Source of the DNA: Symbioplanes lichenis
Lineage (GTDB): Bacteria; Actinomycetota; Actinomycetes; Mycobacteriales; Micromonosporaceae
NCBI RefSeq assembly: GCF_030709675.1
Contig: NZ_JAUZQD010000017.1
Coordinates: forward strand, 1 to 64,000
Length of the DNA stretch: 64,000 nucleotides
Direction of reading: 5' to 3'
Below are positions 16,658 to 24,925 of this stretch, in pieces. Made by a program: the position numbers and the translations under genes. Each line of letters starts with the position of its first letter. Position 1 is the first letter of the stretch. A model generated the notes under the pieces. The model saw nothing but the letters and a program-made list of their open reading frames with translations. It ran no database searches and was not told the origin of the DNA.

Positions 16658-17641
16658 CTAGGCAGCTTTGGCGGCGGCCGCGGCGGTCGTCACGAAGCCC
16701 TTGAAGAGGGCCGCCTGCGGCGTCTTGAGCGCCTCGATGATCTCGCGCTCGACCCGGGCGGACTCCTCGTGCGGCACCTGGCACGTGCCGGCCGCCAGGT
16801 GACCGCCGCCGCCGTACTTGAGCATGACCGAGCCGATGTCGACCGGTGACGTGCGGTCGAGGATCGACTTGCCGCACGCGAACACCGTGTTGACCTTGTT
16901 GCGGCCCCAGATGCAGTGCACGGAGACGCGGGCCTCGGGATAGAGGGCGTAGATCATGAAGCGGTTGCCCGCCATGAGCGTGTCCTCGTTGCGGTAGTCG
17001 ACGATGACCACGTCGCCCTCGACCCGGCTGACCCGGCGCAGCTGCTCGACGAAGAGGGCGGAGCACTCGCGGTACATCTCGGCGCGCTCGGCGACGTCCT
17101 TGAGCTCGAGGATCTCGTCGACCGAGGCCATCTGGATGCAGGCGTCGATGAGCAGCATCATCAGCTGGTAGTTGGAGATCCGGAACTCGCGGAAGCGGCC
17201 CAGCCCGGTGCGGCTGTCCATGAGGAAGTTGAGCAGCGTCCAGCCCTGCGGGTCGAGGATGTCGTGCAGCTCGTACTGGGCGGCGTCGGCCTGGTCGACC
17301 GCGCGCATCAGGTCGTCGGACACCTCGGGGAAGCGCTCGGCGCCCCCGTAGTAGTCGTAGATCACCCGGGCCGCCGACGGCGCGTCGGCGTCGATGACAT
17401 GGTTGGTGCGCTCGTCGCCCTCGTTACGGATAGTTTCCGAATGGTGGTGGTCGAAGACCAGGTGAGCGCGGGCGTCGTACGGCAGGTTGGTGAGAATGTC
17501 ACGGTCCGTGATCTCGACGACGCCGTCCTGCACGTCCTTGGGGTGGACGAACATGATGTCGTCGGTCAGGTCGAGCACGCGCAGCAGCACGGCACACACC
17601 AGGCCGTCGAAGTCGCTGCGGGTCACGAGCCGATACTTCAC
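16658..17641 (-). CDS. DHH-family phosphoesterase
   Basis: This 327-residue protein has the DHH motifs: RSDFDGLVCAVLL (near residue 8-20), FDHHHSE (near 79-86), and the C-terminal DHHA1 glycine motif KYGGGGHLAAGTCQVP. Such enzymes hydrolyse phosphodiester bonds in oligonucleotides or cyclic dinucleotides with Mn2+. The exact substrate (nanoRNA, pAp or a cyclic dinucleotide product) cannot be assigned. The start is GTG at 17641, supported by an AGAGGAGA sequence. It is divergent from zwf. Confidence 0.88.
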   Translation of the reverse strand: MKYRLVTRSDFDGLVCAVLLRVLDLTDDIMFVHPKDVQDGVVEITDRDILTNLPYDARAHLVFDHHHSETIRNEGDERTNHVIDADAPSAARVIYDYYGGAERFPEVSDDLMRAVDQADAAQYELHDILDPQGWTLLNFLMDSRTGLGRFREFRISNYQLMMLLIDACIQMASVDEILELKDVAERAEMYRECSALFVEQLRRVSRVEGDVVIVDYRNEDTLMAGNRFMIYALYPEARVSVHCIWGRNKVNTVFACGKSILDRTSPVDIGSVMLKYGGGGHLAAGTCQVPHEESARVEREIIEALKTPQAALFKGFVTTAAAAAKAA

Positions 17642-17800
17642 GAGGTCTCCTCTGCCGGGTTGGCGGCTTACCCGCCATATTGCCACTTTTGAGGCTATGG
17701 CTTTGGACGCATCGGCAAGGTCGTTTGATCCCTGAGGACACCTTGCTGCGTAAAGTCGGGAGCAAGCGCACACGTACTCGGTCGGAGGATGACCAGAACG

Positions 17801-19297
17801 ATGGACAACGCTCCCCAGCTCGCCGCCCCGGATCGCAACGCGCCCCCCGCCACCCTGGTGATCTTCGGGGCCTCCGGCGACCTGACCCGCCGCAAGCTGC
17901 TCCCCGCCGTGGAGAGCCTCGCCCGGCACAACCGCCTGCCGAACGAGTTCGCCCTGGTCGGCGTGGCCCGCACGCCGATGGAGGACCACCAGTTCGCCGC
18001 GAGCGCGCTCGGCAGCCGCAGCCTGGCCGACAAGGCGCAGCTGCAGGGCGGCATCCGCTACGTCTCCGGCGGCTACGACGACCCGGCCACGTACAAGCGG
18101 CTGGCCGAGACGCTCGACGAGCTGGACGCCACCCGGGGCACCGCCGGGAACAGGATCTTCTACCTCTCGACGCCCGCCGAGGCCTTCGAGCCGGTGATCA
18201 ACGGCCTGGCCGGCGCCGGGCTCAACGTCGCACGCGAGGGCTCCTTCGCGCGGCTGGTCATCGAGAAGCCGTACGGGCACGACCTGGCCAGCGCCCGCGA
18301 GCTCGACGGCATCGTGCACGCGGCGTTCGACGAGCCGCAGGTGTTCCGCATCGACCACTACCTGGGCAAGGACACCGTCCAGAACGTGCTCGCCCTGCGC
18401 TTCGCCAACGCCATCTTCCAGCCCATCTGGAACCGCTCGTGGGTCGACCACGTGCAGATCACCGTGGCCGAGACGCTGGGCGTCGGCACCCGCGGCGGCT
18501 TCTACGAGCACGCCGGCGCCATGCGCGACATCGTGCAGAACCACGTGCTCCAGGTGCTCGCCCTCGCGCTCATGGAGCCGCCGGCCTCCTTCGACGCCGA
18601 GGGCCTGCGCAACGAGAAGGTCAAGCTGCTGCAGGCCATCCGCCTGCCCACCGACCGGGACATCGCCGACGTCGCCGTCCGCGGCCAGTACACGCGCGGC
18701 GGCACGCGTGAGGACCTCATGGCCGGCTACCGCGACGAGGTGGGCGTCGACCCGCTGTCGCGTACGGAGACGTACGCGGCGATGCGTCTCAACGTCGACA
18801 ACTGGCGCTGGGCCGGGGTGCCGTTCTACGTGCGGACCGGGAAGCGGCTGCCGGCCCGGCTCACCGAGGTCGCGCTGCAGTTCCAGCGGCCGCCGCACCT
18901 GCCGATCCCGACCAACCAGCTGACCGATCTCGAGGCGGACGCGCTGATCCTGCGCATCCAGCCCAACGAGGGCATCTCGCTCCGCTTCGGGGCCAAGGTC
19001 CCCGGCCACTCGTTCCGGGTGCGGACGGCTTCGATGGACTTCTCGTACGAGCAGACGTTCCGCGAGGAGTCCCCGGAGGCGTACGAGCGGCTGCTCCTCG
19101 ACGCCCTGCTCGGCGACCCGACGCTGTTCATCCGCACCGACGAGGTCGAGCAGTGCTGGCGCATCGTCGACCCGATCATCGAGCACTGGGCGGCCGACAA
19201 GTCGCCCATCCCGACGTACGAGGCCGCGAGCTGGGGTCCCACCGACGCCGACCGCCTCATCGGCCGCTCCGGCCGCAAGTGGCGCAACGAGGTCTGA
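17801..19297 (+). CDS. zwf: Glucose-6-phosphate 1-dehydrogenase
   Basis: This enzyme oxidises glucose-6-phosphate to 6-phosphogluconolactone in the oxidative pentose phosphate pathway. The cofactor motif is GASGDLTRRKLLPA; the active-site motif is RIDHYLGKDTVQNVLALRF with the Lys and His expected for the family. The length (498 residues from this start) is normal. Two ATGs are possible, 17789 and 17801; GGAGG abuts the first and sits 12 nt before the second, so the second is preferred. No pgl, tal or opcA gene is adjacent. Confidence 0.95.
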   Translation: MDNAPQLAAPDRNAPPATLVIFGASGDLTRRKLLPAVESLARHNRLPNEFALVGVARTPMEDHQFAASALGSRSLADKAQLQGGIRYVSGGYDDPATYKRLAETLDELDATRGTAGNRIFYLSTPAEAFEPVINGLAGAGLNVAREGSFARLVIEKPYGHDLASARELDGIVHAAFDEPQVFRIDHYLGKDTVQNVLALRFANAIFQPIWNRSWVDHVQITVAETLGVGTRGGFYEHAGAMRDIVQNHVLQVLALALMEPPASFDAEGLRNEKVKLLQAIRLPTDRDIADVAVRGQYTRGGTREDLMAGYRDEVGVDPLSRTETYAAMRLNVDNWRWAGVPFYVRTGKRLPARLTEVALQFQRPPHLPIPTNQLTDLEADALILRIQPNEGISLRFGAKVPGHSFRVRTASMDFSYEQTFREESPEAYERLLLDALLGDPTLFIRTDEVEQCWRIVDPIIEHWAADKSPIPTYEAASWGPTDADRLIGRSGRKWRNEV

Positions 19298-19303
19298 GCC
19301 GCC

Positions 19304-19341
19304 GCGGGTCGCGCCGCTCGCCCTTCGGGGGCGCGGCCCGC
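19304..19341. terminator. Hairpin between zwf and the peroxiredoxin gene
   Basis: GCGGGTCGCGCC (19304-19315) pairs with GGCGCGGCCCGC (19330-19341) with one G-T wobble. It sits between two convergent genes and probably works in both directions. Confidence 0.65.
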
Positions 19342-19349
19342 TGCCTGCC

Positions 19350-19811
19350 CTACGCGCCGCTCGCCACCTCGAGGGCGCGGGCGGCGTGCTGGTTCATGTC
19401 CAGCTCGCTGTGGATGACGTCGAGGATGCGCCGGTCGGGGCCGATGACGAAGGTGAGCCGCTTGGTGGCGATCGGCCCGAGCGGAATCCGGCGCTTCACG
19501 CCGTACGCCTCGATGGTTGTCATCCCGGGGTCGGACAGCAACGGATAGTCGAAGCTGAACTTGTCGGCGAACTCCTTCTGCTTTCCGACCGGGTCCTTGC
19601 TGATGCCGATCCGCTGGACGCCGGCCGCGCGGAACTCGGCCGCCAGGTCGCGGAAATTGCACGCTTCGGCCGTGCAGGCGCGGGTGAGCGCGCCCGGATA
19701 GAAGAAGAGCACCACGGGCCCGTCTTGCAGCAGCTCACTGAGCCGCCGGGGCGTGCCGTCCTGGTCGGGCAGCTCGAAGTCGGGCGCGATGTCGCCCTTG
19801 CCGATACTCAC
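19350..19811 (-). CDS. Peroxiredoxin (BCP/AhpC-TSA family)
   Basis: This 153-residue thiol peroxidase has the peroxidatic motif FFYPGALTRACTAEACNFRD, matching P-x3-T-x2-C, with a second Cys five residues later as in many BCP-type enzymes. The N-terminus GKGDIAPDFELPDQDGTPR is typical. It reduces hydrogen peroxide or alkyl hydroperoxides in the cytosol. The GTG at 19811 is chosen because TACGGT lies 7 nt before it and no Shine-Dalgarno is seen; a GTG at 19820 is possible. Confidence 0.9.
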   Translation of the reverse strand: MSIGKGDIAPDFELPDQDGTPRRLSELLQDGPVVLFFYPGALTRACTAEACNFRDLAAEFRAAGVQRIGISKDPVGKQKEFADKFSFDYPLLSDPGMTTIEAYGVKRRIPLGPIATKRLTFVIGPDRRILDVIHSELDMNQHAARALEVASGA

Positions 19812-19818
19812 GACGATC

Positions 19819-19824
19819 ACCGTA
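19819..19824 (-). promoter_or_regulatory. -10 box of leaderless peroxiredoxin gene
   Basis: TACGGT on the minus strand lies 7 nt before the GTG at 19811. Confidence 0.45.
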
Positions 19825-19944
19825 CGCCGCCGCGCACGATTCGCCCGTGAGCGCGCGCTCGCATAGGGTGTAGTGACCACCGCCACTCGATCCCTCGAGT
19901 TCCACGGCTGACCCCTGCCCTCCCCCAGAAAGCGACACCCCACG

Positions 19945-20277
19945 ATGCAGGTCTCGGTCGCGCACCACCCGCCGAACACGGCCGTGCTGACCCTCCGCGG
20001 CTCCCTCGACATCGACACCGCCCCGGCGTTGAAGGCCAACATCGGGCGGCTCGTCGAGCGCTCCACCCCGCACATCGTCGTCGACCTCTCCGGGCTCGAC
20101 TTCTGCGACTCCATGGGCGTCGGCGTCCTGGTCACGGCGCACGGCCGCGCGATGGAGCGCGGCGGCTGGGTCCGGCTGGCCGCGCCGTCCGGCTTCCTGC
20201 GCCGGCTGCTCGACACGCTGGGACTCACCAGCTATCTGTCGTTGCACCCCGACGTCGAGACGGCGATGAAGGAATGA
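19945..20277 (+). CDS. STAS-domain anti-anti-sigma factor-like protein
   Basis: This 110-residue protein is one STAS domain: TAVLTLRGSLDIDTAPALKA, then IVVDLSGLDFCDSMGVGVLV. The Ser of DSMGVG is at the position phosphorylated in SpoIIAA-type anti-anti-sigma factors. Such proteins bind a kinase-type anti-sigma factor and so free a sigma factor. No RsbW-like kinase is next to it, so the partner is elsewhere. Confidence 0.88.
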   Translation: MQVSVAHHPPNTAVLTLRGSLDIDTAPALKANIGRLVERSTPHIVVDLSGLDFCDSMGVGVLVTAHGRAMERGGWVRLAAPSGFLRRLLDTLGLTSYLSLHPDVETAMKE

Positions 20278-20326
20278 CTCGCCAGAGTGAGATGCAGATC
20301 AACATCCACGCGGGGACGGTCCGCAG

Positions 20327-20332
20327 TAGCGT
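20327..20332 (+). promoter_or_regulatory. -10 box of leaderless SEC-C gene
   Basis: TAGCGT ends 6 nt before the GTG at 20339; there is no Shine-Dalgarno. Confidence 0.45.
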
Positions 20333-20338
20333 AGCGGC

Positions 20339-21340
20339 GTGCTGACTTCAACCGACCTGACCAACGACGGTCTCCGGGAGCTCCGCCAGACCGCGCTCGG
20401 CCGCCCCGACCCGCTGGGCCTCGCCGCCGAGCTCGCCGAGGCCGCGGAGGCCGGGCGCCTCGCCGAGCCCGACGACAGCGGCACCGCCCTCGTGCTCGCC
20501 GCCGAGATCGCCGAGGCCCGCCACAAGTTCGACGCCGCGCTGCGCTATGCCGACCGGGCCGTCGCGTTCTACGGCACCCGCGACGACGGCCCCGCCGTCA
20601 CCGCCAAGGCCGCGCACGCCCGCATGCTGTTCCAGGCGGGCCGCCCGGACGACGCGCTGGCCGAGCTCGAGCCCCTGCGCCCGGCGCTGACCAAGCACTC
20701 GGACGCCGCGGCCTACATCAGCGCCGCCCTCTCGATCGGCGGCCGCAACCGGATCGCCCTCGACTGGCTGACCGAGGCCGTCGAGGAGGCCCTGGCCGAG
20801 CGCAAGGCGTCCGGCGGCACCGCCGAGCCGTCCAGCGCGGACGACGCGGGCCTGCTGTTCTTCCTGCTGCAGCAGCGCCACCGGGTGCGCCACGCCCTCA
20901 ACCTGCCGCACGACACGCACGACAACCTCGCCGACCGCCTGGAGACCCGCCTGGCCAACGCCGCGACGGCGACCCAGGCCGACAGCCTGCTGTTCTTCCC
21001 GCAGGCCGAGTTCGACAAGGTCGTCGCCCAGTGGCCGGCCCTGTCCGAGTCCTACGGCAAGGACTGGGAGGAGCACCGCGCCCGGCTCGAGCGCGAGCTG
21101 GTCCGGCTCACGGGCACCGGCCGCACCGGCCTGACCGTCCTCTCCGGCACCGCCGACGGCCTGACCCGCGCCGCGGCCGACGGCGACGACCCGGCCGACC
21201 CGAAGTCCCGCGCCGCCTACGCCCGCCAGCTGTCCGGCGGCACGAGCCAGATCCCGTGGCCGCCGGAGCGCAACGGGGCGTGCTGGTGCGGCTCGGGCAA
21301 CAAGTACAAGAAGTGCTGCCTGCCCCGCTCCCGCAGCTGA
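20339..21340 (+). CDS. SEC-C motif protein with helical repeats
   Basis: This 333-residue protein has a largely helical Ala-rich body resembling TPR repeats (for example AAEIAEARHKFDAALRYADR) and a C-terminal SEC-C zinc motif, GACWCGSGNKYKKCC. SEC-C motifs bind zinc and were named from SecA, where they contact SecB. The function of this free-standing version is unknown. The GTG start lacks a ribosome-binding site and follows a TANNNT box. Confidence 0.85.
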   Translation: MLTSTDLTNDGLRELRQTALGRPDPLGLAAELAEAAEAGRLAEPDDSGTALVLAAEIAEARHKFDAALRYADRAVAFYGTRDDGPAVTAKAAHARMLFQAGRPDDALAELEPLRPALTKHSDAAAYISAALSIGGRNRIALDWLTEAVEEALAERKASGGTAEPSSADDAGLLFFLLQQRHRVRHALNLPHDTHDNLADRLETRLANAATATQADSLLFFPQAEFDKVVAQWPALSESYGKDWEEHRARLERELVRLTGTGRTGLTVLSGTADGLTRAAADGDDPADPKSRAAYARQLSGGTSQIPWPPERNGACWCGSGNKYKKCCLPRSRS

Positions 21341-21416
21341 CACTGATCCGCATCGGCCGGTCGCGCGGCTCCTCGCGCGGCCGGCGACGGGCTCGTCCGC
21401 AGCCCGGCGTTGTGCG

Positions 21417-21480
21417 CGGGCAGCTTCGCGCGCGGGCAGCTTCGCGCGCGGGCAGCTTCGCGCGCGGGCAGCTTCGCGCG
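21417..21480. repeat. Four perfect 16-bp tandem copies
   Basis: CGGGCAGCTTCGCGCG is repeated four times without change between the SEC-C gene and the methyltransferase gene, starting about 77 bp after the SEC-C stop and ending about 24 bp before the methyltransferase -10 box. The unit is not a multiple of three, and no gene is read through it. Confidence 0.95.
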
Positions 21481-21503
21481 CGAGGCGGGCGGCCGGGGGC
21501 GGG

Positions 21504-21509
21504 TACCCT
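21504..21509 (+). promoter_or_regulatory. -10 box of leaderless methyltransferase gene
   Basis: TACCCT ends 6 nt before the GTG at 21516. Confidence 0.5.
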
Positions 21510-21515
21510 CGGGCC

Positions 21516-22256
21516 GTGTTCTCTCCCCGCGGCCCGTCCCTGCGTGAGCTCACCGTCCAGGCCCTGTCCTCGGTCGAGCACGGCTACGACCTGCTGGCGC
21601 CCAAGTTCGACCACACCCCGTTCCGCACCCCGGAAAGCGTCCTCGAGGCGACCGCCGCGGCGCTCACCGGGCTCGGCCCGTTCCACCGCGGCCTGGACGT
21701 CTGCTGCGGCACCGGCGCCGGCCTGCGCGTCCTCGACGGCCTCTGCCCGGAAGGGATCACCGGCGTCGACTTCAGCGCCGGCATGCTCGCCCAGGCCCGC
21801 GCCGCCCGCCCGCACGCCACCTACGTCCGCGCGGACGCCCGGTCCCTGCCCTTCACCGGCGAGTTCGACCTGGCGGTCACCTTCGGCGCCCTCGGCCACT
21901 TCCTCCCGGAGGAACGCCCCGCCGTCTTCCGCGGAGTGCACCGCGCCCTGCGCCCCGGCGGCCTCCTCGCCTTCCCGATCGGCTCCCCGCCCCCGATCAC
22001 GTCGGTCGCCTACTGGGCCTACCTCGGCTTCGACCTGACCATGCGCGTCCGCAACGCCGTGTGGCGCCCACCCTTCGTCATGTACTACCGCACCATGACC
22101 CTCCCGGCGATGCGAGCCGACCTCACGGCGGCGGGCTTCGACGTCCGAACTGTGCCCCTGCCGGTCCCCGGTCTCGCCCGCGACGGGAGCATCACCGGCC
22201 TCGACGGCACCGGCACCGCCCGCGCCCATCTCGTCCTGGCCGGCAAGCCCGGCTGA
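21516..22256 (+). CDS. Class I SAM-dependent methyltransferase
   Basis: This 246-residue protein has motif I as GLDVCCGTGAGLRVLDG, the acidic loop GVDFSAGMLAQAR and motif II-III FDLAVTFGALGHF and LRPGGLLAFPIG. It is a generic methyltransferase-11/25 type enzyme; the substrate is unknown. The order (GTG start after TACCCT) suggests a leaderless mRNA. A short hairpin follows the stop. Confidence 0.85.
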   Translation: MFSPRGPSLRELTVQALSSVEHGYDLLAPKFDHTPFRTPESVLEATAAALTGLGPFHRGLDVCCGTGAGLRVLDGLCPEGITGVDFSAGMLAQARAARPHATYVRADARSLPFTGEFDLAVTFGALGHFLPEERPAVFRGVHRALRPGGLLAFPIGSPPPITSVAYWAYLGFDLTMRVRNAVWRPPFVMYYRTMTLPAMRADLTAAGFDVRTVPLPVPGLARDGSITGLDGTGTARAHLVLAGKPG

Positions 22257-22291
22257 CGGTCTCCCCCGAAGCTGCCAAGATCCCTTGATCC

Positions 22292-22316
22292 AGGGCGCCT
22301 CGCGGACGGGCGCCCT
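22292..22316 (+). terminator. Short hairpin after the methyltransferase gene
   Basis: AGGGCGCC (22292-22299) pairs with GGCGCCCT (22309-22316), 35 nt beyond the stop. Its end touches the -10 box of the next gene. Confidence 0.5.
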
Positions 22317-22321
22317 AGGGT
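22316..22321 (+). promoter_or_regulatory. -10 box of leaderless small membrane-protein gene
   Basis: TAGGGT ends 7 nt before the ATG at 22329 and overlaps the tail of the preceding hairpin by one base. Confidence 0.45.
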
Positions 22322-22328
22322 GGGCGCC

Positions 22329-22823
22329 ATGGAGATCGCCGCTGTGCCGCTGGCCACGCCCGACTTGAGCGGGGCCAATCCGTTCGCGATCGCTTACGAG
22401 GTGGTGCGGGCGGTCGGCACGTTCCTGGGCGGGGCCTGGCCGTACCTTCTGCTGTTCGTGGCCATCATGGTGGCGATCCTGTTCGCCGTGTCGTGGGTGC
22501 TGCGGCGCTGGACGGCCCGTCGCGCCGCCGACTCGGCCGGGAGCGGTGACTCGGCCGATGGCGGTGACGACGCCGCGGGCGGTCACGACGCCGAGGGCAG
22601 TCACGACGCCGCGGGCGATGACGGCGCTGGGCTCGCCACGATGGCAGCCATCCCGCCGGTCGAGGCGGAGGAGACGACCGAGATGATCGCCACGCACGAA
22701 GCGACCGAAGCCATCGCCGTGGAGGAAGCGACCGACAGGATCGCTGTGGACGAGGCGACCGCCCTGACCACGGCGGACGACACGCGGTCGCGCGAGGTCG
22801 GCGTAAGTATTTTCCGAAGCTGA
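22329..22823 (+). CDS. Single-pass membrane protein with acidic repeat tail
   Basis: This 164-residue protein has one transmembrane helix (AWPYLLLFVAIMVAILFAVS) followed by positive charges (RRWTARRA), which places the C-terminus in the cytoplasm. The tail is Asp/Gly/Ala-rich with imperfect repeats (DDAAGGHDAEGSHDAAGDD) and then EEATDRIAVDEATAL-like repeats. I do not recognise a family. A GTG three codons upstream is an alternative start. Confidence 0.65.
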   Translation: MEIAAVPLATPDLSGANPFAIAYEVVRAVGTFLGGAWPYLLLFVAIMVAILFAVSWVLRRWTARRAADSAGSGDSADGGDDAAGGHDAEGSHDAAGDDGAGLATMAAIPPVEAEETTEMIATHEATEAIAVEEATDRIAVDEATALTTADDTRSREVGVSIFRS

Positions 22824-22843
22824 GGGCGGGCGGCGGACGCACA

Positions 22844-22873
22844 GCGGCCGGCCCCCGGGAGGGAGCCGGCCGC
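22844..22873. terminator. Bidirectional hairpin
   Basis: GCGGCCGGC (22844-22852) pairs perfectly with GCCGGCCGC (22865-22873) between convergent genes. Confidence 0.7.
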
Positions 22874-22892
22874 CGCCGGGTGCGGTGAGGTC

Positions 22893-24809
22893 CTAGCTGG
22901 TCAGGCCGAAGGCGATGCGGCCGAGGGTGTCCTCGGTGCCGATGAAGCCCTCGGCGGGGCTGAAGCGGTCGAGACCGAAGTCGACGTCAGTGTCGTCCGC
23001 GGTGCCGCCGATGCCGTCGGGGCCGACGCCGAAGAGGGCGTCGAAGTTGGCGCCGCCGGCGTCCTGCAGGTTGACGTCCGGGCTGGCGTTGTCGGTGTGC
23101 CAGTTGCCGAAGAAGTGGCCGGCCTCGTGGGCGATGACGTTGCCCTCGGCCTGGGCGACGAAGGCGATCCGGTCGCTGGCCGGGGTCAGATAGGTGTTGA
23201 GCGAGGCCGGGGTGTCCTCGCCGCCGGGCTCGCTGAGGACGTCCTGGAGGACCAGGGCGGTCTCCTCGGTGCCGAAGTTGCCCGGGTCGATGCTCTGGGC
23301 GATGCCGATGGTGGGCACGCCGCTCTCGGCGATGGTGCCGCCGACGACGATGCGGCTGACGTTCTCCTGGCCCCACGGGTCGGCGTGGTCCTTGCTGTTG
23401 AGGATGCGCAGCTTGAACCGCTTGTTGAGACCGCTGTCGATCATGTCCTGCTTGAGGTTCTCGGTGACCTCGGCGACGATCCCGTCGATGAGCTCGTCCT
23501 CCTGGGCACGCGGGATGCCCCACTTGGCGACGAAGGCCGAGAACGGCGACAGGGTGACGTTGCCCGTACCCCCGAAGATGCCGGTGTTGACCCGGCCGCC
23601 GTCGAAGTCCAGGAACAGCGTCTGGGTCGGCTTGGCGCCCTCCAGCGGCGGGCGGTAGGCCTCGACCGTGATGTCGTACGCGCCGCTGCCCGAGGTGACG
23701 CCGACGTAGTGCCAGCCGGCCTTGGTCGCGACGTGGTCGGTGGCCGCGTTGCCGCCGCCCGGCAGCGGGGACTGCGGCGGGTAGATGGAGGTCGCGTCCT
23801 GGCTGGAGCCGTGGACCTCCTTGGGGTCGGTGTCGTAGACGGTCAGGTAGGTCGCGGAGCCCTTGACCGACGCGCCGAGCACGTCACCCGGCTTGAGCTG
23901 GATGGCGTAGAAGTCCGTGTCGGCGACCGCGGCGGAGATGGTGACCGAGTACGCGCCCTCGGTGCCCGGCGCCAGGCCGCTGCCCGAGTCGAAGGGGTCC
24001 TGCGGCTGGCTGGGCCATCCCTCGACGGCCACGTAGTAGGCGCCCGCCGTGGTCACCCGGTAGGTCGCGAAGCTGTCGAAGGTCTCCAGCGACTGGTCGT
24101 CGTTGAAGGCGACCCGGGTGCCGTCGGCCGCGTAGATCGCGACCATCGTGTCGAGCGGGCCGTCCGGATCGGTGAGGGTGTCGGCGGTGATCGTCTGCCC
24201 GGCGGCCGCGTCGACCCGGTAGAAGTCGAAGTCGCCGGTGCCGCCGGCGGCCCGGCCGTGCGGGCCGTCGCCGATCTGGGCGGCGATCGTCGCGGCGCCG
24301 GAGGCGGGACCGACGCCGGAGGGCCCGGCGAGCGGGATGGAGCCGTCGTCCTCCGGGTTCGCGGCCCGCGTGACCGGGGTGACGGCCTCGTTGTCGAGCT
24401 GCCCGAGGATCCGGATCGCCGCGTTCTGCTTGGCGCCGGTGCCGAAGTTGCGGACCCGCTGCGCGTCGGCCGGGGTCTCGTTGCTGCCGCTGGTGCCGTC
24501 GGGCTCGTCCTCGTCGACCACGACCGCGGCCGCGGCCTTGGCGGCCAGCGAGGTGCCCTGGCTCTTGAGACGGGCGGCGGTCTTGGCGGCCGCCTGCGTC
24601 TTCAGGTACTTGGCCCAGCCGAGATAGTCGGGCTGCGCGCCCGGCGGCAGCTCGGCCAGGAACGGGTTGGGGCCCTTGGGTTTGGCGCCCGGTGCGGCCT
24701 TGGCGGTGGCCGCCTGGGCCGGCTCCGGAGCGGCCTGGGCGACGCCGGGTGCGAGCGTGGCGAGCCCGAGCGCGGCCACCGATGCGGCCGCGATGGATCG
24801 TCTCTTCAC
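22893..24809 (-). CDS. Secreted metzincin-like metalloprotease with PPC domains
   Basis: This 638-residue protein has a signal peptide (MKRRSIAAASVAALGLATLA to AQAAPEPA), a Lys/Ala-rich pro-region, two pre-peptidase C-terminal-like beta domains (about residues 180-290 and 290-385: DFDFYRVDAAAGQTITADTL, DTDFYAIQLKPGDVLGAS) and a C-terminal catalytic domain. The zinc site is VIAHEAGHFFGNWHTD, a full HExxHxxGxxH metzincin motif. It should be an extracellular zinc protease. PPC domains are usually C-terminal; here they are before the catalytic domain. The start is a GTG after GGGGGAA. It converges on the small membrane-protein gene. Confidence 0.85.
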   Translation of the reverse strand: MKRRSIAAASVAALGLATLAPGVAQAAPEPAQAATAKAAPGAKPKGPNPFLAELPPGAQPDYLGWAKYLKTQAAAKTAARLKSQGTSLAAKAAAAVVVDEDEPDGTSGSNETPADAQRVRNFGTGAKQNAAIRILGQLDNEAVTPVTRAANPEDDGSIPLAGPSGVGPASGAATIAAQIGDGPHGRAAGGTGDFDFYRVDAAAGQTITADTLTDPDGPLDTMVAIYAADGTRVAFNDDQSLETFDSFATYRVTTAGAYYVAVEGWPSQPQDPFDSGSGLAPGTEGAYSVTISAAVADTDFYAIQLKPGDVLGASVKGSATYLTVYDTDPKEVHGSSQDATSIYPPQSPLPGGGNAATDHVATKAGWHYVGVTSGSGAYDITVEAYRPPLEGAKPTQTLFLDFDGGRVNTGIFGGTGNVTLSPFSAFVAKWGIPRAQEDELIDGIVAEVTENLKQDMIDSGLNKRFKLRILNSKDHADPWGQENVSRIVVGGTIAESGVPTIGIAQSIDPGNFGTEETALVLQDVLSEPGGEDTPASLNTYLTPASDRIAFVAQAEGNVIAHEAGHFFGNWHTDNASPDVNLQDAGGANFDALFGVGPDGIGGTADDTDVDFGLDRFSPAEGFIGTEDTLGRIAFGLTS

Positions 24810-24925
24810 GAATTCCCCCTTCGGCGCGTCCGGGACCCCCGCCCCGGACGGGCACAGTGGACGCTACCGATGAGGGTGATCAATATCCAGTGGTGTCAAT
24901 ACTTCGATGGACATGTAAATCCTGG

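Noticed and set aside
17642-19186. Upstream extension of the DHH frame
   Set aside because: The open frame continues antisense through zwf, but the GTG at 17641 has a good ribosome-binding site and begins the DHH domain.
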